A DNA stretch of 64,000 bases from an uncultured Cellulophaga sp. (GTDB lineage: Bacteria > Bacteroidota > Bacteroidia > Flavobacteriales > Flavobacteriaceae): contig CANLOV010000007.1 in NCBI GenBank assembly GCA_947492955.1, positions 186,001-250,000 of the forward strand. Reading direction: 5' to 3'. The notes under the pieces are model-generated. The model worked only from the letters and a program-made list of their open reading frames with translations. It searched no databases and was not told where the DNA came from. Below are positions 29,046-38,195 of the stretch, in pieces (position 1 is the first letter of the stretch; the number at the start of each line of letters is the position of its first letter). Position numbers and translations under genes: made by a program.

Positions 29046-31016
29046 TTAGTTATTAAAAGTATGCAAGCCTTTCATTAACCATTGTTTATAGCTTTCTTTA
29101 TCTGTAACAGAAATTGAGCTATTTAAAACTTCTAATTCTGGAGATAATAAAACATAGTAGGGTTGCGATGCAACATTAAAATTTATGGTTTGAAAAGTGC
29201 CCCATTTTTCTCCTTCAGAATCTATTCTTTTAACTCTACCAGACGGATATTTAAAGTCAAATTTTTGATTTTCTTTTAGCTCTTTTCTATTATCATCTGT
29301 ATATAATGATATTAATACATACTCTTCATTTATTAGCTTAAAAATAGCTGGGTCACTCCAAACATTTTCCTCCATTTTTCGGCAGTTAACACATGCCCAA
29401 CCCGTAAAATCTAATAGTATTGGCTTGTGTACGTCTTTTGCATAAGCCAAACCTTCATCAAAATTTTTAAAACAATTTAAACCTAAAGGGCAATTGTTTT
29501 TTTGCTGAAAAATACTATAAAAATCTGGTGGAGGAAAACCACTTAAAGCTTTTAGGTTAGTTACTTTTACTAATCCTAACAGTAAATAAATGGCAAATGC
29601 CGCACTTAATAATCCTGTAATTTTTCTTGTCCCAGATAGTTTTTGCTTTGGAGCATCGTGCGGGAACTTATATATGCCAAATAGATATAGGGCTAGTAAT
29701 ACAAAAAGTAAAATCCAAACTCCTAAGAATATTTCTCTTTTTAAGAGTCCCCAATGCCCTACTAAGTCAGCATTTGATAAGAACTTTAATGCTAATGCTA
29801 ATTCTAAAAAGCCCAAAACGACCTTTACCGTTGTCATCCATCCGCCAGATTTTGGTAATGAATTTAACCATGCCGGAAATAAGGCAAATAAAGCAAAAGG
29901 TAAGGCTAAAGCAGCGCCAAAGCCTAGCATTCCTGTAGATAAATTGGTAGCTACATCGCCTTCGGCTAATGCTGTGCTCCCTAATAAACCTCCTAATATA
30001 GGCCCTGTACAAGAAAAGGATACTATAGCTAGGGTTACTGCCATAAAAAATATACCTATGGCTCCTCCTGCTTTGTACGATGCTTCGTCCATTTTATTTG
30101 CCCAAGATGCTGGCAATGTTAGCTCATAATATCCAAAAAAGGAGAAAGAAAAAAACACAAAAATGATAAAGAAAAACAGGTTTAACCATATGTTGGTTGC
30201 TATAGTATTTAAAATTTGTGAGTCTACAGAATCGAATAAATGAAAGGGTAAACTCAATAAAAAATAAATTAAAATTATAAAAAAGCCATACAATAAAGCA
30301 TTCCTTATTCCTTTAGATTTTGTTCCCGATTGTTTGGTAAAAAACGATACTGTTAAAGGAATCATTGGAAATACACATGGCGTTAATAAAGCTATAAGTC
30401 CGCCTAAAAAACCTAGACCAAAAATCATCCATAAACTAGAGTTCTTAGCTATTTCTGCTGTTTTGCCTTCTGTAAGTCGCTCTTTATTTTTTAAATCTAA
30501 TTGCAAAGCATTACTTAAAAGCTTACTTCTTTCGTCTATCCTTTTTTCTTCTAATACTACTGCTTGCCCATCTAATGAGAAAATAAAATCTTTATCGGCA
30601 GGAATACACACTTCTTTACATACCTGATAAAATATGTTTACTTCCACTTGTTTTATTGTTGGGTCTAGTAATTTTATCTTTTGTGTAAATACCGCCTCAT
30701 CTTTAAAAAAAGTCTCATCTACCTCAAAAACATCACTATATTGAGTGTAGGTTTTACTTTCTTTAGATTTACCCTCTAACTCATAATTCTGCCCTAGGTT
30801 TTTATACGTAAACTGACTTGGCATAGAACCACCCTCCTGTGTATATTGAGAATAAATATGCCAATCTTTAAAAATTTTAGCTTTAAAAATAAGTTCGTAC
30901 TCGGTTTCCGAAAGCTTATTTACTTCTTGTTTCCAAATAACTGGTTCTTCATTAGTTTGGGAGTATCCAAAGAAATTTAAAAAAAATAACGCGATTACTA
31001 CTAAAAAATATCTCAT
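29046..31016 (-). CDS. dsbD: Thiol:disulfide interchange protein DsbD
   Basis: The 656-residue protein has the full DsbD architecture, which moves electrons from cytoplasmic thioredoxin to periplasmic thiol proteins. It has a signal peptide (RYFLVVIALFFLNFFGYSQ); an N-terminal alpha domain with the Cys pair in VCKEVCIPADKDF (~130); a central multi-pass membrane domain with Cys in LLTPCVFPMIP (~210) and SFSCTGP; and a C-terminal thioredoxin-like domain with the CxxC of GWACVNCRKMEENVW. The start overlaps the tilS stop by 4 bp (ATGA), so the two are probably co-transcribed. Known role: reducing periplasmic disulfides, including in cytochrome c maturation. Its position next to a Cys-bearing giant exported protein may be coincidental. 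Confidence 0.93.
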   Translation of the reverse strand: MRYFLVVIALFFLNFFGYSQTNEEPVIWKQEVNKLSETEYELIFKAKIFKDWHIYSQYTQEGGSMPSQFTYKNLGQNYELEGKSKESKTYTQYSDVFEVDETFFKDEAVFTQKIKLLDPTIKQVEVNIFYQVCKEVCIPADKDFIFSLDGQAVVLEEKRIDERSKLLSNALQLDLKNKERLTEGKTAEIAKNSSLWMIFGLGFLGGLIALLTPCVFPMIPLTVSFFTKQSGTKSKGIRNALLYGFFIILIYFLLSLPFHLFDSVDSQILNTIATNIWLNLFFFIIFVFFSFSFFGYYELTLPASWANKMDEASYKAGGAIGIFFMAVTLAIVSFSCTGPILGGLLGSTALAEGDVATNLSTGMLGFGAALALPFALFALFPAWLNSLPKSGGWMTTVKVVLGFLELALALKFLSNADLVGHWGLLKREIFLGVWILLFVLLALYLFGIYKFPHDAPKQKLSGTRKITGLLSAAFAIYLLLGLVKVTNLKALSGFPPPDFYSIFQQKNNCPLGLNCFKNFDEGLAYAKDVHKPILLDFTGWACVNCRKMEENVWSDPAIFKLINEEYVLISLYTDDNRKELKENQKFDFKYPSGRVKRIDSEGEKWGTFQTINFNVASQPYYVLLSPELEVLNSSISVTDKESYKQWLMKGLHTFNN

Positions 31017-32320
31017 TTATCTATTGTAAATTTTAAAACCTGTTGTCCTTTTTGAGTCACTTTAAAACGATTATCTGATCTTCTACCTATAATCCATATA
31101 ATATCATCACCAGAACACAACAACCATTGTTCTTCTTTTGCGATAGCATTTAGTTTTTCATCTTTAAAAAACTTAGCTACTCGTTTTTTTCCTCGCATAC
31201 CAAAAGGGTAAAAATAGTCGCCTTTTCTCCATTTTCTTACAATTAAAGGAAATTTTAACGTTTCTCTACTTACATATATAATATCCTTTGACTTCTCTTC
31301 TATAGCTGCTACTGAACTTATTTTTAATGATATAGGTTTTGCTAAAAATGTATCGCTCTCTTGTATTAGATAGGTTTTTTCTTGTTTTATTTTAATAGGT
31401 TGAAGTAATAAATGAGACCTATCCTTTACCAAACGATGTGTTTTAGAATACACTTCTTTACCACTACTTGCTATTAATAAAGAAACAATATCTTCCCAGG
31501 CAGTAAATCCATAACTTTTAAACAAACCATATATATATCCTTTCTGAGGGCTTAATACTGCTAAGTCTGCTATACTAATTTTAACAATTTCTTTTTCCTT
31601 ATTAAATAACTCTTGCTTTAATTTTTGAATAGACTGCTCTGATATCTCTGCGGTTTGCCCCAAAAAATGCTGTGTCTTCTTAAAATTATCTAGAAAAGAG
31701 GGGTGTAATTCCTTTAACACTGGCATTATTTTATGCCTTATTTTATTTCGTATATACTTTGTTTCCGCATTACTTATATCTTCTCTCCACTGTATGTTTT
31801 CTTCAGAAGCATAAGCATTAATCTCTTCTCTAGAAAAATTAAGTAACGGTCTTGCTAGTGTTTCTGTGTGTTCTGGAATACCTATTAAACCATCTATTCC
31901 TGTTCCTCTAGATAAGTTTATTAAAAAAGTTTCTACTGCATCATCTGCATGATGAGCGGTTACTATGTAACTTAATTTATGTATGCTCAATAATTCTAAA
32001 AACCATGCATAACGGAGTTCTCTTGCGGCTATTTGAGTAGATGTTTTTTTCTCTGCTACATATTTTTTAGTATCGAAATGAGTAACAAAAAAAGGTTTGT
32101 TTAATTGCTTGGCTAAATCTTTTACAAAAGCTTCGTCCTTATTACTATCTTCTCCTCTTAAGTTAAAATTACAATGTGCAATTGAAAAATCTAAATTGCA
32201 TTTAGCACATAAATATGCCAATACCACACTATCTAAACCACCACTACAAGCCAGTAAAAATTTGGTTTGTTGTAATAATGGAAACTTAATATCTATATGT
32301 TTTTTAAACGATTCTAACAC
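31013..32320 (-). CDS. tilS: tRNA(Ile)-lysidine synthetase TilS
   Basis: The 435-residue protein has the N-type ATP pyrophosphatase PP-loop ACSGGLDSVVLAYL near residue 26 and the downstream GTGIDGLIGIPE region. TilS converts C34 of the CAU-anticodon tRNA to lysidine so that it reads AUA as isoleucine. This function is essential, and the C-terminal extension matches the full-length form of the family. The gene is first of a two-gene unit with dsbD (4-bp overlap). Upstream lie about 180 bp of AT-rich DNA and the divergent gene at 32504. Confidence 0.93.
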   Translation of the reverse strand: MLESFKKHIDIKFPLLQQTKFLLACSGGLDSVVLAYLCAKCNLDFSIAHCNFNLRGEDSNKDEAFVKDLAKQLNKPFFVTHFDTKKYVAEKKTSTQIAARELRYAWFLELLSIHKLSYIVTAHHADDAVETFLINLSRGTGIDGLIGIPEHTETLARPLLNFSREEINAYASEENIQWREDISNAETKYIRNKIRHKIMPVLKELHPSFLDNFKKTQHFLGQTAEISEQSIQKLKQELFNKEKEIVKISIADLAVLSPQKGYIYGLFKSYGFTAWEDIVSLLIASSGKEVYSKTHRLVKDRSHLLLQPIKIKQEKTYLIQESDTFLAKPISLKISSVAAIEEKSKDIIYVSRETLKFPLIVRKWRKGDYFYPFGMRGKKRVAKFFKDEKLNAIAKEEQWLLCSGDDIIWIIGRRSDNRFKVTQKGQQVLKFTIDK

Positions 32321-32503
32321 TTTGCTGTAAAAAATTGTAATGCGAAATTAGAAATTAATAAATTGAAATTTATAATAAATAGTTGATTTTACTATAATTA
32401 ACGAATTATACTTCCTTAACATAGCTATTATAATTACTTATTGTCGTAAGCAAACAATATGTGTAGCCATTCTTCGTTGCTAATACACTAAAACCCCCAA
32501 CTT

Positions 32504-32884
32504 ATGCATAAATTATATTTAATTTTATTTTCCTTATTATTTACTATCAATACTACTGATAATGATTGTGATCTAGCGTATACCAATGCTACATACGCTT
32601 TATCGCACGCTAAAAAAGCTTTTAAAGCTAATAATTTTGACCACCAAAAGTTTTATTCTGAGAAAGTTTTAGACTCTTACCAAAAAATTACCAAGTATTT
32701 AGAAAATTGTGATTGTGGCGATTTACCGGAAAAAGTGCGCGATGCTATGGATGCTGTGGAAAATGCTGCTGATCCAGTAGATTGGGATAGAGGACGCTAC
32801 TACAGTAAAAAAACATACAATAGCACTATAGATTTAATTACTGCTCTAGATATGCTTTCTTCTTCTGAAACTGTTACTGAATAA
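32504..32884 (+). CDS. Small secreted protein of unknown function
   Basis: The 126-residue protein has a typical signal peptide (HKLYLILFSLLFTINTT). A mainly helical, charged body follows, with the short Cys cluster ENCDCGD in the middle and many Ala/Lys residues (AKKAFKANN). No known domain was recognised. It is divergent from tilS and convergent with the his operon, sharing the strong bidirectional terminator at ~32.94 kb. The helical pattern suggests a four-helix-type periplasmic protein, but this is inference from composition only. Confidence 0.75.
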   Translation: MHKLYLILFSLLFTINTTDNDCDLAYTNATYALSHAKKAFKANNFDHQKFYSEKVLDSYQKITKYLENCDCGDLPEKVRDAMDAVENAADPVDWDRGRYYSKKTYNSTIDLITALDMLSSSETVTE

Positions 32885-32921
32885 TATTTTATAATAAAGC
32901 TTATATTCTCTTAAATTACAG

Positions 32922-32966
32922 AAAAAAATATGCCTATTTACTCAAAAGTAAATAGGCATATTTTTT
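32922..32966. terminator. Bidirectional terminator between the 32504 gene and hisIE
   Basis: A perfect 17-bp inverted repeat, AAATATGCCTATTTACT (32926-32942) and its complement (32947-32963), encloses a 4-nt CAAA loop. A-rich and T-rich flanks give a U-tract in both directions. It can end both convergent transcripts. Confidence 0.93.
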
Positions 32967-32980
32967 ATATTACTATTATC

Positions 32981-33595
32981 TTAATGTCTGTTCTTTAAAA
33001 CTTCTACTATATCATTTAATTTAAAGCCTTTTGCTTGTAATAAAATAAGGTAATGAAATAATAAATCTGCACTTTCATCTAAAAACAGTTTATCATCGTT
33101 GTCTTTCGCTTCTATTACTACTTCAACAGCTTCCTCTCCCACTTTCTGAGCTACTTTATTAATTCCTTTTTGAAACAAAGATGATACATAGCTCATTTTT
33201 TCATCAATATTAGCTACATCTTCTGCTTGCTGTTTTCTATGGGTAATAACGCCTTCTAAAGTTGATAAAAAACCAAAATCATTTTCATTCTTCTCATTCC
33301 AACATGTATCACTTCCTGTATGGCAAGTTGGTCCTACAGGGTTTACTGTAATTAGTAGCGTATCATTATCGCAATCGTTCTTAATAGCTACTAAGTTTAA
33401 AAAGTTTCCGCTCTCTTCTCCTTTGGTCCACAAACGATTCTTTGTTCTGCTATAAAAAGTTACTTTTTTAGTTTCTTTTGTTTTCGCAAAAGCTTCCTCA
33501 TTCATATACCCCAACATTAAAACACTTTTTGTAGTTGCGTCTTGAATAATAGCTGGTACTAATCCATCATTATTTTTATTAAAATCTATTTTCAT
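32981..33595 (-). CDS. hisIE: Bifunctional phosphoribosyl-AMP cyclohydrolase / phosphoribosyl-ATP pyrophosphatase
   Basis: The 204-residue fusion carries out steps 2 and 3 of histidine synthesis. The N-terminal HisI part has the LWTKGEESGNFL motif and Cys/Asp metal ligands in KNDCDNDT and PTCHTGSDTC. The C-terminal HisE part has the helical pyrophosphatase motif GEEAVEVVIEAKD and DESADLLFHYLILL. Length and order are typical of the fused enzyme. It is the last gene of the his operon, 50 bp after hisF, and ends just before a strong terminator. Confidence 0.95.
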   Translation of the reverse strand: MKIDFNKNNDGLVPAIIQDATTKSVLMLGYMNEEAFAKTKETKKVTFYSRTKNRLWTKGEESGNFLNLVAIKNDCDNDTLLITVNPVGPTCHTGSDTCWNEKNENDFGFLSTLEGVITHRKQQAEDVANIDEKMSYVSSLFQKGINKVAQKVGEEAVEVVIEAKDNDDKLFLDESADLLFHYLILLQAKGFKLNDIVEVLKNRH

Positions 33596-33645
33596 AATCT
33601 TAGTTATTCGTTGATGGTTCTGTTATCCATCAGAAAAAATATGTA

Positions 33646-34401
33646 TTATAGCCTAACTGGTATTCCTTTTTCTTGTAATGCTTCTTTTAAATCTTTAATC
33701 TCTATTTCTTTAAAATGAAACACACTTGCCGCTAAGGCTGCATCTGATTTTCCGTACACAAAGGTATCAATAAAATGCTGCACATTCCCTGCTCCGCCAG
33801 ATGCAATTATAGGAATATTTAATTCGGTAGATAATTTATACAAAGCTTCATCTGCAAAACCATCTTTTGTACCATCATTATCCATAGATGTAAATAATAT
33901 TTCTCCGGCTCCTCTTTGTTCTACTTCTTTAGCCCAATCGAACAAATTAAGTTCCGTAGGTACTTTACCACCTACCAAATGTACTATCCATTCGCCATCT
34001 ATTTGTTTTGCATCTATAGCTACAACTACACATTGCGAACCAAATTTACCTGCTAAATCGTTTATTAATTGTGGATTTTTAACTGCCGATGAATTAATAG
34101 AGACCTTGTCTGCTCCGTTTTGCAATAAAATATCTACATCTTCAATAGATGAAATTCCGCCACCTACTGTAAATGGTATGTTTACTTTTTCTGCCACACG
34201 TAGTACTAAGTCTGCCAATGTTCTTCGCCTTTCTTCTGTAGCCGATATATCTAAAAACACCAGCTCATCTGCTCCTGTTTCTGCATATATTTTTGCTAAC
34301 TCTACCGGGTCACCTGCATCTCTTAAGTCTACAAAATTAACGCCTTTAACGGTTCTTCCGTTTTTAATATCTAGGCAAGGAATTATTCTTTTTGTAAGCA
34401 T
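33646..34401 (-). CDS. hisF: Imidazole glycerol phosphate synthase cyclase subunit HisF
   Basis: This 251-residue (beta/alpha)8 barrel pairs with HisH to make imidazole glycerol phosphate and AICAR. The catalytic Asp residues lie in [14 protein letters not shown] near the N-terminus and in VVAIDAKQ mid-protein. Phosphate-binding glycines are in VGGGISS and ASGGAGN. Full family length. It starts 3 bp after the stop of the tRNA-binding-protein gene, showing tight co-transcription. Confidence 0.96.
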   Translation of the reverse strand: MLTKRIIPCLDIKNGRTVKGVNFVDLRDAGDPVELAKIYAETGADELVFLDISATEERRRTLADLVLRVAEKVNIPFTVGGGISSIEDVDILLQNGADKVSINSSAVKNPQLINDLAGKFGSQCVVVAIDAKQIDGEWIVHLVGGKVPTELNLFDWAKEVEQRGAGEILFTSMDNDGTKDGFADEALYKLSTELNIPIIASGGAGNVQHFIDTFVYGKSDAALAASVFHFKEIEIKDLKEALQEKGIPVRL

Positions 34402-34404
34402 AGC

Positions 34405-34746
34405 TTATCCTATTTTTGTTCCGTTTTTTACTTTACGTTCTGGTTGCATTAATATTACCTCTTTATCTTCTCCTAAACCTCCTAGTATTAAACATTCACT
34501 CATTATATTCGCTATTTGTTTAGGAGGAAAATTTACAACTGCAACTACTTGTTTTCCAATAATTTCTTCGCAAGTGTACAATTTTGTAACCTGAGCCGAT
34601 GTTTTTTTAATTCCCAAATCGCCAAAATCTATAGTAATTTTATACGCTGGATTTCTAACCTCTTTAAACACCTCTGCTGAAATAACAGTTCCTATTCGCA
34701 TTTCTACTTTAGAAAAATCTTCCCAGCTTAAACTATTGGCTTTCAT
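34405..34746 (-). CDS. tRNA-binding domain protein (CsaA-like)
   Basis: The 113-residue single-domain OB-fold protein resembles CsaA and the tRNA-binding domain of methionyl-tRNA synthetase beta. Motifs include VEMRIGTVISAEVF, YKITIDFGDLG, SAQVTKLY and VVAVVNFPPKQIA. CsaA family members bind tRNA and have been reported to have chaperone activity. The gene lies inside the his operon, 1 bp from hisA and 3 bp from hisF, so it is translated with them. It has no known step in histidine synthesis, and a link to tRNA-His or translational sensing is only speculation. Confidence 0.85.
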   Translation of the reverse strand: MKANSLSWEDFSKVEMRIGTVISAEVFKEVRNPAYKITIDFGDLGIKKTSAQVTKLYTCEEIIGKQVVAVVNFPPKQIANIMSECLILGGLGEDKEVILMQPERKVKNGTKIG

Positions 34747-34747
34747 A

Positions 34748-35476
34748 TTAACTATTTAATATAAAATCTTCTAATTGTTTTAAACTAATTCTATTTTCAT
34801 AAATAGCTTTACCGATAATAGTTCCTTCGCAACCTAATTCTGCTAATTTTGGCAACTCATCAAAAGTAGATATACCTCCACTAGCAATTAGTTTTAATCC
34901 TGAAGCTGTTTCTGATAAAATCTTTTTGTACAAATTAAAAGATGGGCCTTCTAACATACCATCCTTACTAATATCTGTACAGATTACATAGCTTACTCCT
35001 TCTTTTTGGTAGGTTTGAATAAAAGGAATTAATTCTTCCTTAGACTCTTCTAACCAACCAGAAACTGCTACTTTTTCATCTTTAGCATCTGCTCCCAGAA
35101 TAATTTTATCTGCTCCAAACTTTGCTAACCAATTGGTAAATGTTTCTTTATCTTTTACAGCAATACTACCTCCCGTAATTTGGTTGGCTCCACTTTCAAA
35201 AGCAATACGTAAATCATCATCCGTTTTTAATCCGCCACCAAAATCAATCTTTAAACTTGTTTTTTTAGCTATCTGCTCCAATACTTTATGGTTTACAATA
35301 TGTTTAGACTTGGCACCATCTAAATCTACCAAATGCAAATGTGTAATTCCATGTGCTTCAAACTGTTTTGCTACTTCTAAAGGGTTTTCATTATATATTT
35401 TCTTAGTATCGTAATCTCCCTTAGAAAGCCTTACACATTGTCCTTCTATAATATCTATTGCTGGTATAATTCTCAT
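34748..35476 (-). CDS. hisA: Phosphoribosylformimino-AICAR ribotide isomerase HisA
   Basis: This 242-residue TIM barrel is homologous to HisF and performs the Amadori isomerisation that produces PRFAR. Catalytic Asp residues are in [15 protein letters not shown] and [15 protein letters not shown]. Phosphate-binding glycines are in [11 protein letters not shown] and IASGGIS. Normal length. It is separated from hisH by a hypothetical gene and from hisF by the tRNA-binding gene. Confidence 0.96.
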   Translation of the reverse strand: MRIIPAIDIIEGQCVRLSKGDYDTKKIYNENPLEVAKQFEAHGITHLHLVDLDGAKSKHIVNHKVLEQIAKKTSLKIDFGGGLKTDDDLRIAFESGANQITGGSIAVKDKETFTNWLAKFGADKIILGADAKDEKVAVSGWLEESKEELIPFIQTYQKEGVSYVICTDISKDGMLEGPSFNLYKKILSETASGLKLIASGGISTFDELPKLAELGCEGTIIGKAIYENRISLKQLEDFILNS

Positions 35477-35591
35477 TGTTTAAGTTTTATATTAGAAATT
35501 AAAGTTTAGAAGTTTATTTTATTCTTCCTGGGTGTATTAATTGAAGAAACAATAATTGATAATATTTGATTTGCTTTATCATGAATTCTTT

Positions 35592-36188
35592 TTAGTAATC
35601 GAATATTTTATTTTCATCGGTTTCTTTAATCAATATATTACCTTTCAAATCTGTAATCTCTAATTTTATAAATTTTCCCTTTGTATAGTATATTTTTTTT
35701 AAATCGTTTTTTCTTTTATAAACAATGAAACCTTGTCTTAATCCATTTTCGTCATCATATCCAGTGGTGTCATTTTCAAATACAAAATATCTCTTTTCAT
35801 ACATTTTTAATTTAGAAATATCTTTATTCAATTCTTTGTTCTTTACATAGAATTTTGTTGCTAAATTAAATGGTTCTTCAAATTGAACTACAAAATCATA
35901 TGCACAAATACAGTCACATGGAGTCCCTATTTCTTTTAAATCAATCTTAACAATATTATCAATCTTGTTACTTTCCAATTTAAATTCAACACAGCAAGTA
36001 GCTTTAGTTGAAAAATGAATTATTCTAGCATTTTCAGTTATAGAGTCTTTCACAAGTCTTGTATTAAACCTATGAGCATCAATATTTTCATCGCACTTAA
36101 CACTAAGAATTTTAGATTTAACTTTAAATTCTTGTCCAAAAATTAAATTTGAAAAAAAAATTAACAATATAAAACTCAATTTATTCAT
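35592..36188 (-). CDS. Secreted protein of unknown function inside the his operon
   Basis: The 198-residue protein has a signal peptide (NKLSFILLIFFSNLIFGQ). The mature part has an unusual Cys set: ATCCVEFKL followed by GTPCDCICAYDFVV, a CxCxC arrangement reminiscent of small periplasmic Bacteroidota proteins. No enzyme motif was found. It sits between hisH (49 bp) and hisA (115 bp) on the same strand, with wider gaps than the his genes have among themselves and a Lys/Asn-rich composition. It looks like a later insertion into the operon. A role in histidine synthesis is unlikely because it should be exported. Confidence 0.8.
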   Translation of the reverse strand: MNKLSFILLIFFSNLIFGQEFKVKSKILSVKCDENIDAHRFNTRLVKDSITENARIIHFSTKATCCVEFKLESNKIDNIVKIDLKEIGTPCDCICAYDFVVQFEEPFNLATKFYVKNKELNKDISKLKMYEKRYFVFENDTTGYDDENGLRQGFIVYKRKNDLKKIYYTKGKFIKLEITDLKGNILIKETDENKIFDY

Positions 36189-36237
36189 TATGAATACACT
36201 AAAATCTATTTAACAAGTATTTTGATTTATAATTAGT

Positions 36238-36822
36238 TTACACTATTTCTAAAAAATTCTTTAAAATTTTCTCCCCCACACTACTACTTTTTTCTGGATG
36301 AAATTGCGTTCCGTAAAAATTATCTTTCTGCAAAGCTGCACTATAACTAATATCGTACTCTGCTTCTGCAATAGTTTCTTTACATAAAGGCGCATAAAAA
36401 CTGTGTACCAAATAAATATACTCTTTCTCTGCTATCTCTTTAAATAGGTTAGATTTTAGATTGGTAATTTGATTCCAACCTATCTGGGGTACTTTTACTC
36501 TATTAGAAAACTTTATAACATCTACATTAAAAATTCCTAAGCCTACAGTATTTCCTTCTTCCGATGAATTACACATGAGTTGCATTCCTAAACAGATACC
36601 AAAAACAGGTTGCTTTAAGGTCGGTACTAACTTATCTAGTCCACTTTCTCTAAGCTTTTTCATGGCACTGCTAGCTTCCCCTACTCCTGGAAATATTACT
36701 TTATCAGCAGCTTTTATTTCTTCTACATTATCACTTAAAACAGCCTCATAGCCTAAACGTTGTATCGCAAATTTAATACTCTGTATGTTTCCTGCTCCGT
36801 AATTTATGATTACTATTTTCAT
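36238..36822 (-). CDS. hisH: Imidazole glycerol phosphate synthase glutaminase subunit HisH
   Basis: This 194-residue class I glutamine amidotransferase supplies ammonia to HisF. The nucleophile Cys is in VFGICLGMQLM and the catalytic His-Glu pair is in GTQFHPEKSSS near the C-terminus. The start MKIVIINYGAGNIQS is typical. It is separated from hisB by a 75-bp gap containing an imperfect palindrome. Confidence 0.96.
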   Translation of the reverse strand: MKIVIINYGAGNIQSIKFAIQRLGYEAVLSDNVEEIKAADKVIFPGVGEASSAMKKLRESGLDKLVPTLKQPVFGICLGMQLMCNSSEEGNTVGLGIFNVDVIKFSNRVKVPQIGWNQITNLKSNLFKEIAEKEYIYLVHSFYAPLCKETIAEAEYDISYSAALQKDNFYGTQFHPEKSSSVGEKILKNFLEIV

Positions 36823-36836
36823 TTTTATATAAGTAG

Positions 36837-36897
36837 TTAAGGAGTTAAGAATGTAAGTAGTTAAAAAACATCAACGCCATAATTCTTAACCACTTAA
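36837..36897. repeat. Imperfect palindrome in the hisB-hisH gap
   Basis: TTAAGGAGTTAAGAAT (36837-36852) pairs with ATTCTTAACCACTTAA (36882-36897) over 14 of 16 positions, with a 29-nt loop. It lies directly after the hisB stop on the minus strand. With no strong U-tract it is more likely an mRNA-stability hairpin or a dispersed element than a terminator. Confidence 0.6.
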
Positions 36898-38037
36898 TTA
36901 TAACATTCCTTTTGTACTTGGTAAAAACATTTTATTAGCATCGCGTTTTACTGCCATTTTCATTGCTTTTGCAAATGCTTTAAAAATACCTTCTATTTTA
37001 TGGTGCTCGTTGTCTCCTTCTGCTTTTATATTTAAATTACATTTTGCGCCGTCTGTAAACGATTTAAATAAGTGTAAAAACATTTCTGTTGGCATATCGC
37101 CTATTTTTTCTCGTTTAAAATCGGCTTCCCAAACCAACCAAGGGCGACCACCAAAATCTACCGCTGCTTGCGCCAAACAATCATCCATAGGTAAACAGAA
37201 TCCGTAACGTTCTATGCCTAGCTTGTTTCCTAATGCTTTAGAGAATAATTCTCCTAAAGCTATCATCGTATCTTCTATAGTATGGTGCTCGTCTACCTCT
37301 AAATCTCCATCTACCTTTACCGTTAAATCCATTGCTCCATGGCGACCAATTTGATCTAACATATGATCAAAGAAATGTAAACCAGTAGCTATATCGTTTT
37401 TACCAGAACCATCTAGATTTAGTTTAATATATATCTTAGTTTCATTGGTATTTCTTGTTATTTCTGCTACACGGTCTTCTAATTTTAAAAACTCATAGAT
37501 TGCTGCCCAATCTGTAGATGTTAGGGCTATACAATCTAGAATAGCTTGTTTATCTGTTTCTATTTCATCTGCTCCTAACTCAGGGTCTTCTGATAAAAAA
37601 ATACCTTTAGCTCCTAAATTCTTTGCCAATTCCATATCAGTAATACGGTCTCCCAAAACAAATGAATTTTCTAAATCGTATTGTTCTTTATCAAAATACT
37701 GCGTTAACAATCCTGTTCTAGGTTTGCGAGTATCCGCATTTTCATGCGGAAAAGTTTTATCTATATGTATAGCACTGAATACTACTCCTTCTTTTTCAAA
37801 AGCTGAAATAATCTTATGCTGAGGTGGCCAAAACGTATCTTCAGGGAAAGAGTCTGTCCCTAAACCATCTTGATTTGTTACCATCACCAATTCATAATCT
37901 AATTCAGCGGCAATTTTTGCCATATATTGGAATACTTTTGGGTAGTATTCTAACTTTTCTAAACTATCTAATTGATAATCTACTGGTGGCTCTAATACCA
38001 GTGTACCATCTCTGTCTATAAATAATACTTTTTTCAT
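36898..38037 (-). CDS. hisB: Bifunctional histidinol-phosphatase / imidazoleglycerol-phosphate dehydratase HisB
   Basis: The 379-residue fusion begins with a HAD-type phosphatase domain ([35 protein letters not shown]). It continues from about residue 195 with the dehydratase, whose metal-binding His motifs are [13 protein letters not shown] and NEHHKIEG. It therefore carries out two separate steps of the pathway. The fused form occurs in Enterobacteria and many Bacteroidota. It is flanked on both sides by palindromic intergenic repeats. Confidence 0.96.
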   Translation of the reverse strand: MKKVLFIDRDGTLVLEPPVDYQLDSLEKLEYYPKVFQYMAKIAAELDYELVMVTNQDGLGTDSFPEDTFWPPQHKIISAFEKEGVVFSAIHIDKTFPHENADTRKPRTGLLTQYFDKEQYDLENSFVLGDRITDMELAKNLGAKGIFLSEDPELGADEIETDKQAILDCIALTSTDWAAIYEFLKLEDRVAEITRNTNETKIYIKLNLDGSGKNDIATGLHFFDHMLDQIGRHGAMDLTVKVDGDLEVDEHHTIEDTMIALGELFSKALGNKLGIERYGFCLPMDDCLAQAAVDFGGRPWLVWEADFKREKIGDMPTEMFLHLFKSFTDGAKCNLNIKAEGDNEHHKIEGIFKAFAKAMKMAVKRDANKMFLPSTKGML

Positions 38038-38039
38038 AA

Positions 38040-38195
38040 TGCTGAACTTGTTTCAGTATCTGTTCGTTATAAAACCCTAAACTCATTGAGGGCTTACTAT
38101 TTTATTTCTAATATTTTTGATTTAGGATTTAACTCTTTAATCAAATTCCATTTCCAATCTGCTCATTCAACCGTTCCTGAATCAAGTTCAGGATT
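38040..38195. repeat. REP-like pair of CTGAACTTG palindromes between hisC and hisB
   Basis: The gap begins with GCTGAACTTGTTTCAG (38041-38056). It ends with the related element in opposite orientation, TCCTGAATCAAGTTCAGGA (about 38174-38192), which overlaps the hisC stop codon. Each is itself an imperfect palindrome. As I recall, CTGAAxCAAGTTCAG elements are widely dispersed in Flavobacteriaceae genomes, so this looks like a small REP/BIME-type insertion. Confidence 0.65.

Noticed and set aside
29590-30627. Plus-strand ORFs inside dsbD (179, 103 and 97 residues)
   Set aside because: They lie antisense to a full-length DsbD with clear domains and have no family resemblance of their own.
33596-33645. 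TGATGG...CCATCA hairpin between hisF and hisIE
   Set aside because: Only a 6-bp stem with a 9-nt loop and no U-tract; could be chance.
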